The translations under genes were made by a program, and so were the position numbers. Below, one piece after another: positions 1 to 7,257 of a stretch of 17,384 bases of DNA (positions are counted from its first letter, which is position 1; each line of letters begins with the position of its first letter). The DNA comes from DATMXS01 sp050260275. GTDB taxonomy: Bacteria; Acidobacteriota; Terriglobia; Bryobacterales; Bryobacteraceae. The stretch covers positions 1-17,384 of the forward strand of contig JBLNBX010000229.1 in assembly GCA_050260275.1 (NCBI GenBank). Reading direction: 5' to 3'. Below the pieces are notes generated by a model. It did not search any database and was not told the DNA's origin. It saw only the letters and a list, made by a program, of their open reading frames with translations.

Positions 1-953
<953 letters not shown>

Positions 954-991
954 GTCAGGCCTGAGTCACTTCTCCTGGCTCCCCGGAGCTT

Positions 992-1591
992 TCATCTCAC
1001 CATCTCCAGCGCCTTCCGGAAGAGATCCTCAAACGGCCCGCTTGTCCCCGCGGCCTTCGCTTTACGCACCGCCGCCTCCGCCGCCGCGGTGTTGCAGCCC
1101 AGGTTCACCAGCGCCGAGAGAACGTCCTCCTCAAGCGGGCTGAGCGCGTCTTTGCCGGCCGGCGCGGCCGCCGCTGAGGCTTCCGGTCCTGCCGGGAGTT
1201 TGTCTTTGAGTTCCAGGATGATGCGCTCGGCGGTTTTCTTTCCGACGCCCGGGATTCGCACCAGGCGGTCGGCGGCGCCGCCGCGAATCGCGGAGGACAG
1301 GTCCTGCACAGACAATCCGGACAGCACGGTCAACGCCAGTTTCGGCCCGATTCCGCTCACGGAGATCAGCTTCTCGAAGATGGCCTTTTCATCGGCCGTC
1401 GAAAACCCGAATAGCGCGATGGCGTCTTCGCGAACATGAGTGTACACGCGCAGGCGCACCTCGGCCCCCGGCTCTGGCAGCGCCGAGAAGGTCGAGACCG
1501 GAATCGCTACGTCGTAACCGACGCCGCCGGCTTCCACCACCGCCTGATTCGGGTGCTTCTCCAGCAGCGTTCCTCGCAGGTGCGCAATCAT
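992..1591 (-). CDS. ruvA: RuvA Holliday junction DNA-binding protein
   Basis: RuvA forms tetramers that bind the four-way junction and load RuvB. The 199-residue product has family length and all three parts: the N-terminal OB-fold (MIAHLRGTL, then GGVGYDV), two helix-hairpin-helix motifs (about 77-92 with SGIGPKLAL, and 112-128 with PGVGKKTAERI), and a C-terminal domain (about 150-199) that contacts RuvB, joined by an Ala-rich flexible linker. It is first in a ruvA-ruvB unit; ruvC is not in the window. The start faces rsmE head to head across only 25 bp, so its promoter must reach into, or overlap, that of rsmE. No Shine-Dalgarno is visible before the ATG, and a GATAAT box 15 nt upstream would leave a leader of only several bases. 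Confidence 0.97.
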   Translation of the reverse strand: MIAHLRGTLLEKHPNQAVVEAGGVGYDVAIPVSTFSALPEPGAEVRLRVYTHVREDAIALFGFSTADEKAIFEKLISVSGIGPKLALTVLSGLSVQDLSSAIRGGAADRLVRIPGVGKKTAERIILELKDKLPAGPEASAAAAPAGKDALSPLEEDVLSALVNLGCNTAAAEAAVRKAKAAGTSGPFEDLFRKALEMVR

Positions 1592-1603
1592 TGGTGCCGA
1601 GCG

Positions 1604-1612
1604 TACATTATC
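1604..1612. promoter_or_regulatory. Overlapping divergent -10 boxes for rsmE and ruvA
   Basis: The 25 bp between the two ATGs holds TACATT on the plus strand (1604-1609), 7 nt before the rsmE ATG, and GATAAT on the minus strand (1607-1612), 15 nt before the ruvA ATG. The two hexamers share three base pairs. No convincing -35 box is seen on either side. This is inferred from motif and spacing only. Confidence 0.5.
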
Positions 1613-1616
1613 CTAC

Positions 1617-2345
1617 ATGGCCCGGCGCAGGTTCTTTGTCGATACCGTCCACAGCGGCCGCGCGGTTCTCTCCGGCGATGACGCCCGCCATCTGCGCCAG
1701 GTGCTCCGCGCGCAGCCAGGGCAGCGTTACGAACTGTCCGACAACCAGATCGTGTACCTGGCCGAGATAGAAGGCTTCGGACCGGACCGCGTCTTGTTCC
1801 GCATAGTCGAGCGGCTCGAAGCCGCAGAGCCTCCCGTGCGCGCGCACGTCTATCTCGCGCTCGTTAAGTTCGACCGCTTCGAGTGGGCAGTCGAAAAGGC
1901 CACTGAACTCGGCGCGGAGCGCATCGTGCCCGTCGAAACCGCCCGCAGCGAGAAGGGGCTGGAGCGCGCCGCCCGCAAGCGAATCGAGCGCTGGCGCAAG
2001 ATCGCCCGCGAGAGCGCCCAGCAGGCCCGCCGCGCCCGCCTCCCCGAGATCGCCGAACCCGTACCGTTCGCCGGCGCGCTGGACGCACCCGGCGTCCGCA
2101 TCTTCCTCGATGAACAGCCCGGCGCGCAGCCGCTGCTCGCGGCTCTCCGAACCTCGCAAGACCATACAAACCTGATCTCCCTGCTCATCGGTCCCGAGGG
2201 CGGCTGGACGGAAGACGAGCGTTCTCGCGCGCTCGCCTCCGGTTGGACCGCTGCTGGCCTCGGTCCGACCATTCTGCGCGCCGAAACCGCCGTCGCCGCC
2301 GCGCTGTCAGTCACTTTCGCCGCGTACTTGACCAAGGGCGAATAA
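1617..2345 (+). CDS. rsmE: RsmE, 16S rRNA (uracil-1498-N3)-methyltransferase
   Basis: RsmE is a SPOUT-class enzyme that uses S-adenosylmethionine to methylate N3 of U1498 in 16S rRNA of the assembled 30S subunit. The 242-residue protein has family length. An N-terminal PUA-like part (FFVDTV, then DDARHLRQVLRAQPGQ) is followed by the signature FDRFEWAVEKATELGAERIVP and ERWRKIARESAQQARR. The knotted SAM-binding region shows GPEGGW at 192-197 and LRAETA at 220-225. The ATG is the natural start because it matches the usual MxRxFF opening; there is no Shine-Dalgarno, and TACATT lies exactly 7 nt upstream, so a leaderless mRNA is likely. The radical SAM gene follows 17 bp after its stop, probably in the same transcript. 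Confidence 0.95.
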   Translation: MARRRFFVDTVHSGRAVLSGDDARHLRQVLRAQPGQRYELSDNQIVYLAEIEGFGPDRVLFRIVERLEAAEPPVRAHVYLALVKFDRFEWAVEKATELGAERIVPVETARSEKGLERAARKRIERWRKIARESAQQARRARLPEIAEPVPFAGALDAPGVRIFLDEQPGAQPLLAALRTSQDHTNLISLLIGPEGGWTEDERSRALASGWTAAGLGPTILRAETAVAAALSVTFAAYLTKGE

Positions 2346-2350
2346 ACAGC

Positions 2351-2356
2351 GAAAAT
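2351..2356 (+). promoter_or_regulatory. Weak -10-like box before the radical SAM gene
   Basis: GAAAAT ends 6 nt before the proposed GTG start and matches the most conserved -10 positions (A at the second base, T at the sixth). It is weak alone, but has the same spacing as other start-proximal boxes in the window. Read-through from rsmE is also likely. Confidence 0.3.
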
Positions 2357-2362
2357 AGGGCC

Positions 2363-3328
2363 GTGCTGTTTCCCCTTCCGGCGGGGCAGGGAATTGAGAG
2401 CGCTGGGATCCCGGCCCACGCCAGCCCGATCGAGACGCGGCGTGGCGTTGCCTTCTACGACCTCCCCGCGCGCAGCCTGCTGAACCGCACTGCGCCCGGC
2501 ATGCCGTTCCGCTGGACTGTGAACCCGTACCGCGGCTGCGAATTCGGCTGCAAGTACTGCTACGCGCGCTACACGCACGAGTACATGAACCTCTCCCCGG
2601 AGCAGTTCGAGGGCCGCGTGTACATCAAGCGGTTCTCTCCCGCAGCGTTTCGCGCCGGGCTATGCCGCATTGCGACGGGCGAGGCTATTGTCATCGGCAG
2701 CGCAACCGATCCGTACCAACCGGTCGAGCGCGAGGCACAGTCCACCCGCACGCTTCTTAAGATCCTGGCGGGCGAGCGCGGCCGGAGCGTTTCGCTCACA
2801 ACGAAATCCGATCTCATCGTTCGCGATCTCGATCTGCTCCGCGCCATTGCCGCCGCCAATTCCTTGCACGTTAACTTCACTGTCACAACGCTCGATGACC
2901 GCATCGCGCGTGTGCTCGAGCCTCGTGCGCTGCGCCCCGTGCTGCGCCTGCGCGCGATGCGCGCCGTGGCCGGCGCTGGTATCCCGGTAGGCATCTTTCC
3001 GAACCCGGTCATGCCGTGCCTGACGGACTCCGAGGAGAACCTCGATGCCGTCGCCCGCGCCGCATCCGCGGCCGGCGCGCGGTTCATGTACTGTGGCGCA
3101 GTGCGCGTCAGTCGCTGCTCTCGCGGCGTCTTCTTTTCGGCTCTCGACCGGCACTTCCCCAAAGCCGCCGCGCGTTGCCGCGAGATACTTCGCGGGCGGG
3201 CGCGCTCGGATTGGGTGCAATCGGTTTCGGAGCGGGTTCGCGGAGTCCGGGCGCGTTACCGGCTCGCGAGCGGGTCGCCCGTCAGCCCGATGCCTGCACC
3301 CGAACCCCAGCTTTCGTTGTTCGGCTAG
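2363..3328 (+). CDS. SplB/Rv2578c-like radical SAM protein, substrate unknown
   Basis: This is a radical SAM enzyme of the COG1533 (SplB-related, Rv2578c-like) type. These proteins have the AdoMet-cleaving [4Fe-4S] centre, but their substrate is not established. Visible are the opening ALNR-type segment (SLLNRTAPGMPFRW, NPYRGC) and the cluster motif CxxxCxxC at C59, C63 and C66 with Tyr before the last Cys. After these come IGSATDPYQPVE, LTTKSDLIVRDLDLL and GIFPNPVMPCLTDSEENL, and the protein ends in QLSLFG. I chose the GTG at 2363, just after the rsmE stop, giving 321 aa; a longer reading from 2243 would lie inside rsmE and has a basic, non-family N-terminus. GAAAAT lies 6 nt before the GTG. 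It is not the partner radical SAM of the AmmeMemoRadiSam set by motif context. Confidence 0.85.
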   Translation: MLFPLPAGQGIESAGIPAHASPIETRRGVAFYDLPARSLLNRTAPGMPFRWTVNPYRGCEFGCKYCYARYTHEYMNLSPEQFEGRVYIKRFSPAAFRAGLCRIATGEAIVIGSATDPYQPVEREAQSTRTLLKILAGERGRSVSLTTKSDLIVRDLDLLRAIAAANSLHVNFTVTTLDDRIARVLEPRALRPVLRLRAMRAVAGAGIPVGIFPNPVMPCLTDSEENLDAVARAASAAGARFMYCGAVRVSRCSRGVFFSALDRHFPKAAARCREILRGRARSDWVQSVSERVRGVRARYRLASGSPVSPMPAPEPQLSLFG

Positions 3329-3459
3329 AAGCAGACGCGAGAGTGCTTGCCAACTGCTCCGGAGGCAGGTTGAGCCGTTGTGGACACGTGGTCTGCCCGG
3401 CCGGAGCGGGTGTGCGGCTCGCGCAGGACTCGATTTTCTGCGCTCCCGGCGGCCCAGAT

Positions 3460-3465
3460 TACAAT
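3460..3465 (+). promoter_or_regulatory. -10 box TACAAT, 7 nt before the LACTB-like start
   Basis: TACAAT is followed by seven bases and then the ATG at 3473. There is no Shine-Dalgarno between them, so transcription would begin at or next to the start codon (leaderless). No TTGACA-like -35 is evident. The box also helps decide the start, since the open frame continues upstream to 3380. Confidence 0.55.
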
Positions 3466-3472
3466 TCTCTCC

Positions 3473-4597
3473 ATGGGCTCTGGTTTCGCAGCCCGGCCCG
3501 GCCGCCGTGCTTTCGTGGCGTGCGCCGCCGCGCTTTTCCTCTGCGGCGTGTTGTGCGGCGGAGCGCCCCCACAGAACAAGGCGGAAGGCCTTGCTCCGGA
3601 CAAGGTCGCGCAGATCCGCAAGCTCGTTCGCGCGGAGATGGCCAAGCGGCGGATTCCGGCGATCTCGGTTGCGGTGGGCGACGACTATCGGCTCGTCTGG
3701 TCGGAGGGCTTCGGCGTGGCTGACCTCGAAAACTCCGTGAAGGCCCGCGCCGATACCGTTTACCGCCTGGGCTCCATCTCGAAACCGATCGCCGCGGTTG
3801 CCGTGATGCAGCTCGCCGAGCGCGGGCTCATCGACCTGGATGCGTCGATCCGCAAGTACGTGCCTGTGTTTCCCGAGAAGCCATGGACCGTGACGGCGCG
3901 CCACCTGCTATCGCACACATCGGGTATTCGCCATTACGCAACGGTGGCCGAGGTCAACAGCACGCGCCACTACTCGAACTCGTCCGATCCCATCGCCATA
4001 TTCGCCGCCGACCCGTTGCTCTTCGAGCCTGGTACGAAGTTTTCGTATACGACTTACGGATACTGCCTGCTCGGCGCGGCCATCGAGCGCGTCGCCGGCG
4101 TCCCGATCGGGGAGTATCTGAAGAAGAACGTTTTCGGGCCGGCGGGAATGGAGAGAGCCGGCGTGGATGACCTGTACGCCATCGTGCCGCACCGCGCGCG
4201 GGGATATCAGATCACTTCCAGCGGAACGCTGGCCAACTGCGACCTAGCCGACACCAGCAACAAGATAGCGGGCGGCGGGATGCTGGCGACCGCAGGCGAC
4301 CTGGTCCGCTTCACGATCGCCTTCGAGCGCGGCCGGTTAGTCAAGACCGCCACGGTGGACCGCATGCTCACGCCTGCCGTGCTGGCCGGAGGCGCCTTTT
4401 CGCCGTATGGCTTGGGATGGTACGTGGCCGAGCGCGACGGCGGTCAGTGGTACTGGCACAGCGGAGCGCAGCAGGGCGTTTCGACCTTTCTCTTGGCTCT
4501 GCGCAAACAGGGCATCTCTGTGGCTGTGATGGCGAATCTGGAGCGCGTGAACCTGGCCGAGCTGGCCAGCCGCATCGCACTGATCGTGCGCAGGTGA
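3473..4597 (+). CDS. Exported LACTB-like serine hydrolase (beta-lactamase/PBP class C fold)
   Basis: The 374-residue protein belongs to the SxxK beta-lactamase/penicillin-binding fold (Pfam Beta-lactamase). It resembles the LACTB subgroup, which in mitochondria acts as a serine protease. The SxxK nucleophile is S101-I-S-K104. The second motif is Y192-T-T194, in the context FSYTTYGYCLLGA, rather than the commoner YxN; LACTB proteins also have YST here. The third motif is H329-S-G331. LLSHTSGIRHY and NKIAGGGMLAT also match LACTB style. The N-terminus has two Arg at 11-12 and a hydrophobic run (13-27), so export is expected, possibly by Tat since the context is RRAFV. It has no clear lipobox. 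I chose the ATG at 3473 because it gives a normal signal peptide. The physiological substrate (peptide, peptidoglycan or ester) cannot be told. Confidence 0.88.
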   Translation: MGSGFAARPGRRAFVACAAALFLCGVLCGGAPPQNKAEGLAPDKVAQIRKLVRAEMAKRRIPAISVAVGDDYRLVWSEGFGVADLENSVKARADTVYRLGSISKPIAAVAVMQLAERGLIDLDASIRKYVPVFPEKPWTVTARHLLSHTSGIRHYATVAEVNSTRHYSNSSDPIAIFAADPLLFEPGTKFSYTTYGYCLLGAAIERVAGVPIGEYLKKNVFGPAGMERAGVDDLYAIVPHRARGYQITSSGTLANCDLADTSNKIAGGGMLATAGDLVRFTIAFERGRLVKTATVDRMLTPAVLAGGAFSPYGLGWYVAERDGGQWYWHSGAQQGVSTFLLALRKQGISVAVMANLERVNLAELASRIALIVRR

Positions 4598-4708
4598 CCG
4601 GTCGGCGGCGCGGCGAAGCGCGTTACCGGCTTCCGCGAACCCTCGGCAGGAAGGCCCTCCGGCGCGGCACTCAGGCCGCCTGGACGCACCAACGCTCAAC
4701 ACTCGCGT

Positions 4709-6133
4709 TCACCTGATGATCTGAGCCCGGAACACCGATAGCTTCGTCTCGCGGCTGTCGTAAACCGAGGCGGGCGCGCCGGATTTCCGCGCCAGGGCCT
4801 CGAAAAACTGCTGCGCCGTCCACTTGCGCTCCGTCGCCACCTGCGGCAGCAGGAGACCGCGGCAGTACCCCGCCTCGAGAAGCGCGCCGTGCTCGTTAAC
4901 GCGGAACGCCTCGCGCCCGGGGACCAGTTTCAGGGGCGTCAGAACCGATATCTCGATATCCAGATCTGCCTCGCCCGGGGCCACCGGCTCAAAGCGCGAG
5001 TCGTCGAGCGCAGCCGAGAGCGTCAGTTCAGGCACCGTCTTCGCGAGCGGTTGGCCCGCCGGCTTGCGGCCCACGCAACCCCGGAGCTCTCCGCCGGCGT
5101 GCAGCGTGACGAACGCGGTCGCTCGCCGGTCCGTCCCCGCCGTGCAGCGGGCCGGCACGGGTACTCGCTCGCCCGTCTCCAGATAGCGCGCCAGTGTGGC
5201 GCGCGCCGATTCGAGCAACAATGCGCCGTCCTCGCACCCGATCTCGAACGAGCGGAATGGGAAGAAGCCGAGCGCCGCGTAGCTGACGGAGTGAGCGTAG
5301 TCGCCCGTGATCTCGCCCGAGGTCTGATAGTCGAGCGTTTCCGCGAACACCTCACCGCCGTCCTCCAGTTCGGATATCGCATCGAGCAGTAGCGCGATCG
5401 GCTCGACGCCGCACACGGTAGCGCGGCTGGCGCAGACGGCGTCGATGAACATGCCGGAGCGGAGGCTTCCGGCAGCCTCGATGGCGCTCTCGTCTAGCTC
5501 GCGGATGCGCGAGCCAGCCCACTCGTCTGCCGGAAACGGAGTGAAGTTGAACGCGCGCCCGTAATGAGTGAAATCGGAGCTGGCAACGAGCGCCGCCCCT
5601 TCGCGCGCGAGACTGGCCAGCGCTCGTGCGGCGGTGCGCCTCTCGTCAGGGGCCAGGCGGCTCACGTACACCGGCACGCACTTCGCGCGCGGCGCGGCGT
5701 AGGCCAGGAATGGGAGCTGGATCTCGACGGAGTGGTCGCAGAGAGCCGCTTCCTGAGTGATGCTGAACGCGCCTGTGCCCGCCAGGCGCTCTACGCTTTC
5801 GCGATCGATGGCGATATCGCCGATAGGCGTGCGATACCCGCTGGCATCGGGCAACCAGCACCCCCGCGGGCCGCCGCGGTGGCTGAAGCCGATGATGACC
5901 ACTCGCTCGGGCCCGGCGGCGCGGATGTGCCGCCACGCCGCGGCCGCCACCGTTCCGGAGTACTGCAGCCCGGCGTGCGGAACCACAAAACCGAGCGGCG
6001 CCGGAGCGATGAAGCTTCCGGTGCGTTGTTCAGAGGCGGCGAACAGGCGCGCGATGAGCTGCTCCAGTTCGGCTGCTTCCCCCGGATACCAGGAACCCGC
6101 GTACGGCGAAACGTGATGCTCGACCTGTGCCAT
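4709..6133 (-). CDS. MEMO-AMMECR1 fusion protein (AmmeMemoRadiSam proteins B and A)
   Basis: The 474-residue protein joins two families that are often encoded together. Residues 1 to about 275 are MEMO-like, with a fold related to LigB dioxygenases. They keep the metal-site-type residues H53 (VPHAGLQYSG), H85 (GFSHRG), D187/H190 (SSDFTHYG) and C241 (CGVEPIALL), and the conserved DHSVEIQLPFL. Residues about 285-474 are AMMECR1-like, with the signature LRGCVG at 350-355 and SRFEPV. In many bacteria and archaea these two and a radical SAM protein form the AmmeMemoRadiSam set, of uncertain function; here the third member is not adjacent. The start at 6133 follows the family opening (xxSPYAGSWYPG). 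GAGG lies 10 nt upstream. The gene converges with the LACTB-like gene. Confidence 0.92.
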   Translation of the reverse strand: MAQVEHHVSPYAGSWYPGEAAELEQLIARLFAASEQRTGSFIAPAPLGFVVPHAGLQYSGTVAAAAWRHIRAAGPERVVIIGFSHRGGPRGCWLPDASGYRTPIGDIAIDRESVERLAGTGAFSITQEAALCDHSVEIQLPFLAYAAPRAKCVPVYVSRLAPDERRTAARALASLAREGAALVASSDFTHYGRAFNFTPFPADEWAGSRIRELDESAIEAAGSLRSGMFIDAVCASRATVCGVEPIALLLDAISELEDGGEVFAETLDYQTSGEITGDYAHSVSYAALGFFPFRSFEIGCEDGALLLESARATLARYLETGERVPVPARCTAGTDRRATAFVTLHAGGELRGCVGRKPAGQPLAKTVPELTLSAALDDSRFEPVAPGEADLDIEISVLTPLKLVPGREAFRVNEHGALLEAGYCRGLLLPQVATERKWTAQQFFEALARKSGAPASVYDSRETKLSVFRAQIIR

Positions 6134-6154
6134 TGCTGAGCAGCCTCGCTCGTC

Positions 6155-6160
6155 ATTGTA
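6155..6160 (-). promoter_or_regulatory. -10 box TACAAT upstream of the MEMO-AMMECR1 gene
   Basis: On the minus strand TACAAT lies 21 nt before the ATG at 6133, leaving a leader of roughly 15 nt that still contains GAGG ten bases before the start. The gene can therefore have its own promoter despite following the Smr-fusion gene on the same strand. Confidence 0.4.
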
Positions 6161-6179
6161 GTGCTGCCCGGGCGCGGGG

Positions 6180-6198
6180 GGAAGCGCTCCGCGCTTCC
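6180..6198. terminator. Perfect 8-bp stem-loop between the Smr-fusion and MEMO genes
   Basis: GGAAGCGC and GCGCTTCC flank a three-base loop. The hairpin lies about 110 bp after the Smr-fusion stop and before the MEMO promoter. On the minus strand it is followed by C and G, not a U-run, so it may be a Rho-type or stabilising hairpin rather than a classic intrinsic terminator. The rest of the 6134-6310 gap shows no gene. Confidence 0.35.
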
Positions 6199-6310
6199 GC
6201 TGAGACCGCGCCGTGCGGTTAGCCCGAACCCCGGTCACACGCGATCGAAGGGCCTCCGCCAAGAGGTGAGCTTTGGGTGAGAGGCCCCGCGTAGCCGTGC
6301 CGCAGCGGAT

Positions 6311-7114
6311 TCAGCGCTCTCTTTCAGCCAGATCGGCCACCGTCGCGCCCCAGCCGCCAGCTTCGGCCGGAGCGTCGGAGAAACGGACGACGAAAGGCGT
6401 CCGCGACAGAACTCTGCGGACCATCTCTCGCTGCACGCCGATACCGCGCCCATGAATTATCCGGAGCGCGGTCAGACCGCGCCTGTGTGCCTCTTCCAGA
6501 TAGGCTTCCAGGGCGGCCTCGGCGTCGCGCGGTGCTATGGTGTGCAGGTCGAAAACGCTGGTGATGGGGATCTCGACAGCCTCGGCCGGTATCAGCCCGG
6601 CAAATTCCGCAAAAGCTTCGGCGATCTCCCGCGCCCGCCGCCTGCCCGCGAGGTCGTATTTCGCGCCTTCCAGCGTGACTACGAGCGTGCGCGCGGGCAA
6701 CGCCTGCGCTGCGGCGCGGAGTTCGTCCGGAACGCCGGGCGGGCCTGCGGCGCCCTGAATGAACAGTGCCGGGACCGATATGGCCGGCAGGGGTTCCCGG
6801 ACGGCGTGCCGGGGGCCGCGCAACGGGTAGCTCAGCAGCAGGAGCCCGTCGCAGCAGCCTGCGTCCGATGCCGCGAGGTCCGCCGCCTCTCGCGCGCCCT
6901 CCGAGTGGCCGCCCAGCCAGACGGCGGAGTGCCCTCCGTTCCGCGCGCGGACAAGCGCCTCGCGCAAACCATCCCTGCCCGGGGCATCGGCCCGCAGCAC
7001 GGTCACTCCAAACGCCTCGATTTCCCGCGCCACCGCGGCCAGGGGCACATCCGCCCCGGCAGCCAGAACAAGCGCAGGAAGGGCGATTTCAGGGCGTTCT
7101 TCGAGGCCGCTCAC
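6311..7114 (-). CDS. Fusion of a degenerate TEX30-like alpha/beta-hydrolase and an Smr domain
   Basis: The 267-residue protein has two parts. Residues about 10-172 resemble the KANL3/TEX30-type alpha/beta-hydrolase: LVLAAGADVPL, the nucleophile elbow GGHSEGA with S71, LLLLSYPLRGP, VPALFIQGAAGPPG and LEGAKYDLAGRR. Relatives usually carry Asp in the VQGxxDPFG loop and His before DL in the last motif; here these are G124 and Y153, so the classical triad looks broken. Residues about 178-267 are a compact Smr domain with D189-L-H191, HGRG at 221-224 and a terminal GGWGAT. Smr domains bind or cut nucleic acid. The start is GTG at 7114, with no Shine-Dalgarno but TATGCT 6 nt upstream. It may be a nucleic-acid-linked protein with a structural hydrolase remnant; the function is unknown. 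Confidence 0.85.
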   Translation of the reverse strand: MSGLEERPEIALPALVLAAGADVPLAAVAREIEAFGVTVLRADAPGRDGLREALVRARNGGHSAVWLGGHSEGAREAADLAASDAGCCDGLLLLSYPLRGPRHAVREPLPAISVPALFIQGAAGPPGVPDELRAAAQALPARTLVVTLEGAKYDLAGRRRAREIAEAFAEFAGLIPAEAVEIPITSVFDLHTIAPRDAEAALEAYLEEAHRRGLTALRIIHGRGIGVQREMVRRVLSRTPFVVRFSDAPAEAGGWGATVADLAERER

Positions 7115-7120
7115 GGTGAC

Positions 7121-7126
7121 AGCATA
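7121..7126 (-). promoter_or_regulatory. -10-like TATGCT, 6 nt before the GTG of the Smr-fusion gene
   Basis: On the minus strand TATGCT is followed by six bases and the GTG at 7114, the leaderless spacing seen elsewhere in the window. There is no ribosome-binding site between. The divergent secA start is 143 bp away, so the two genes share an intergenic region but not a -10 box. Confidence 0.4.
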
Positions 7127-7234
7127 CTCGAACGTCCAGGGCGCGCTGGTCCGAAAGGCCGCGTCGGCACACGGGGATCACCGCATTTCGGGCTCACAGT
7201 TCCGCTTCTCCGGCGGCGGTCGGCCATCTGACGG

Positions 7235-7240
7235 TAAAAT
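7235..7240 (+). promoter_or_regulatory. -10 box TAAAAT upstream of secA
   Basis: TAAAAT lies 17 nt before the secA ATG, implying a leader of about 10 nt. No good -35 hexamer is visible 16-18 bp upstream, and no Shine-Dalgarno lies near the ATG. Confidence 0.4.
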
Positions 7241-7257
7241 AAGACTGTTGCCCTGCC

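Noticed and set aside
2363..3328. Idea that the radical SAM gene is the third AmmeMemoRadiSam component
   Set aside because: Its motifs (LNR..., NPYRGC) are those of the SplB-like group, it lies on the other strand, and it is separated from the MEMO-AMMECR1 gene by the LACTB-like gene.
2660..3904. Long minus-strand open frame (414 codons) opposite the radical SAM and LACTB-like genes
   Set aside because: It spans two well-supported genes on the other strand and encodes a low-complexity Arg/His/Gly-rich product.
4598..4708. Possible terminator in the convergent gap between the LACTB-like and MEMO-AMMECR1 genes
   Set aside because: Only short CCGGT/ACCGG arms around a long loop were found, with no T-run on either strand.
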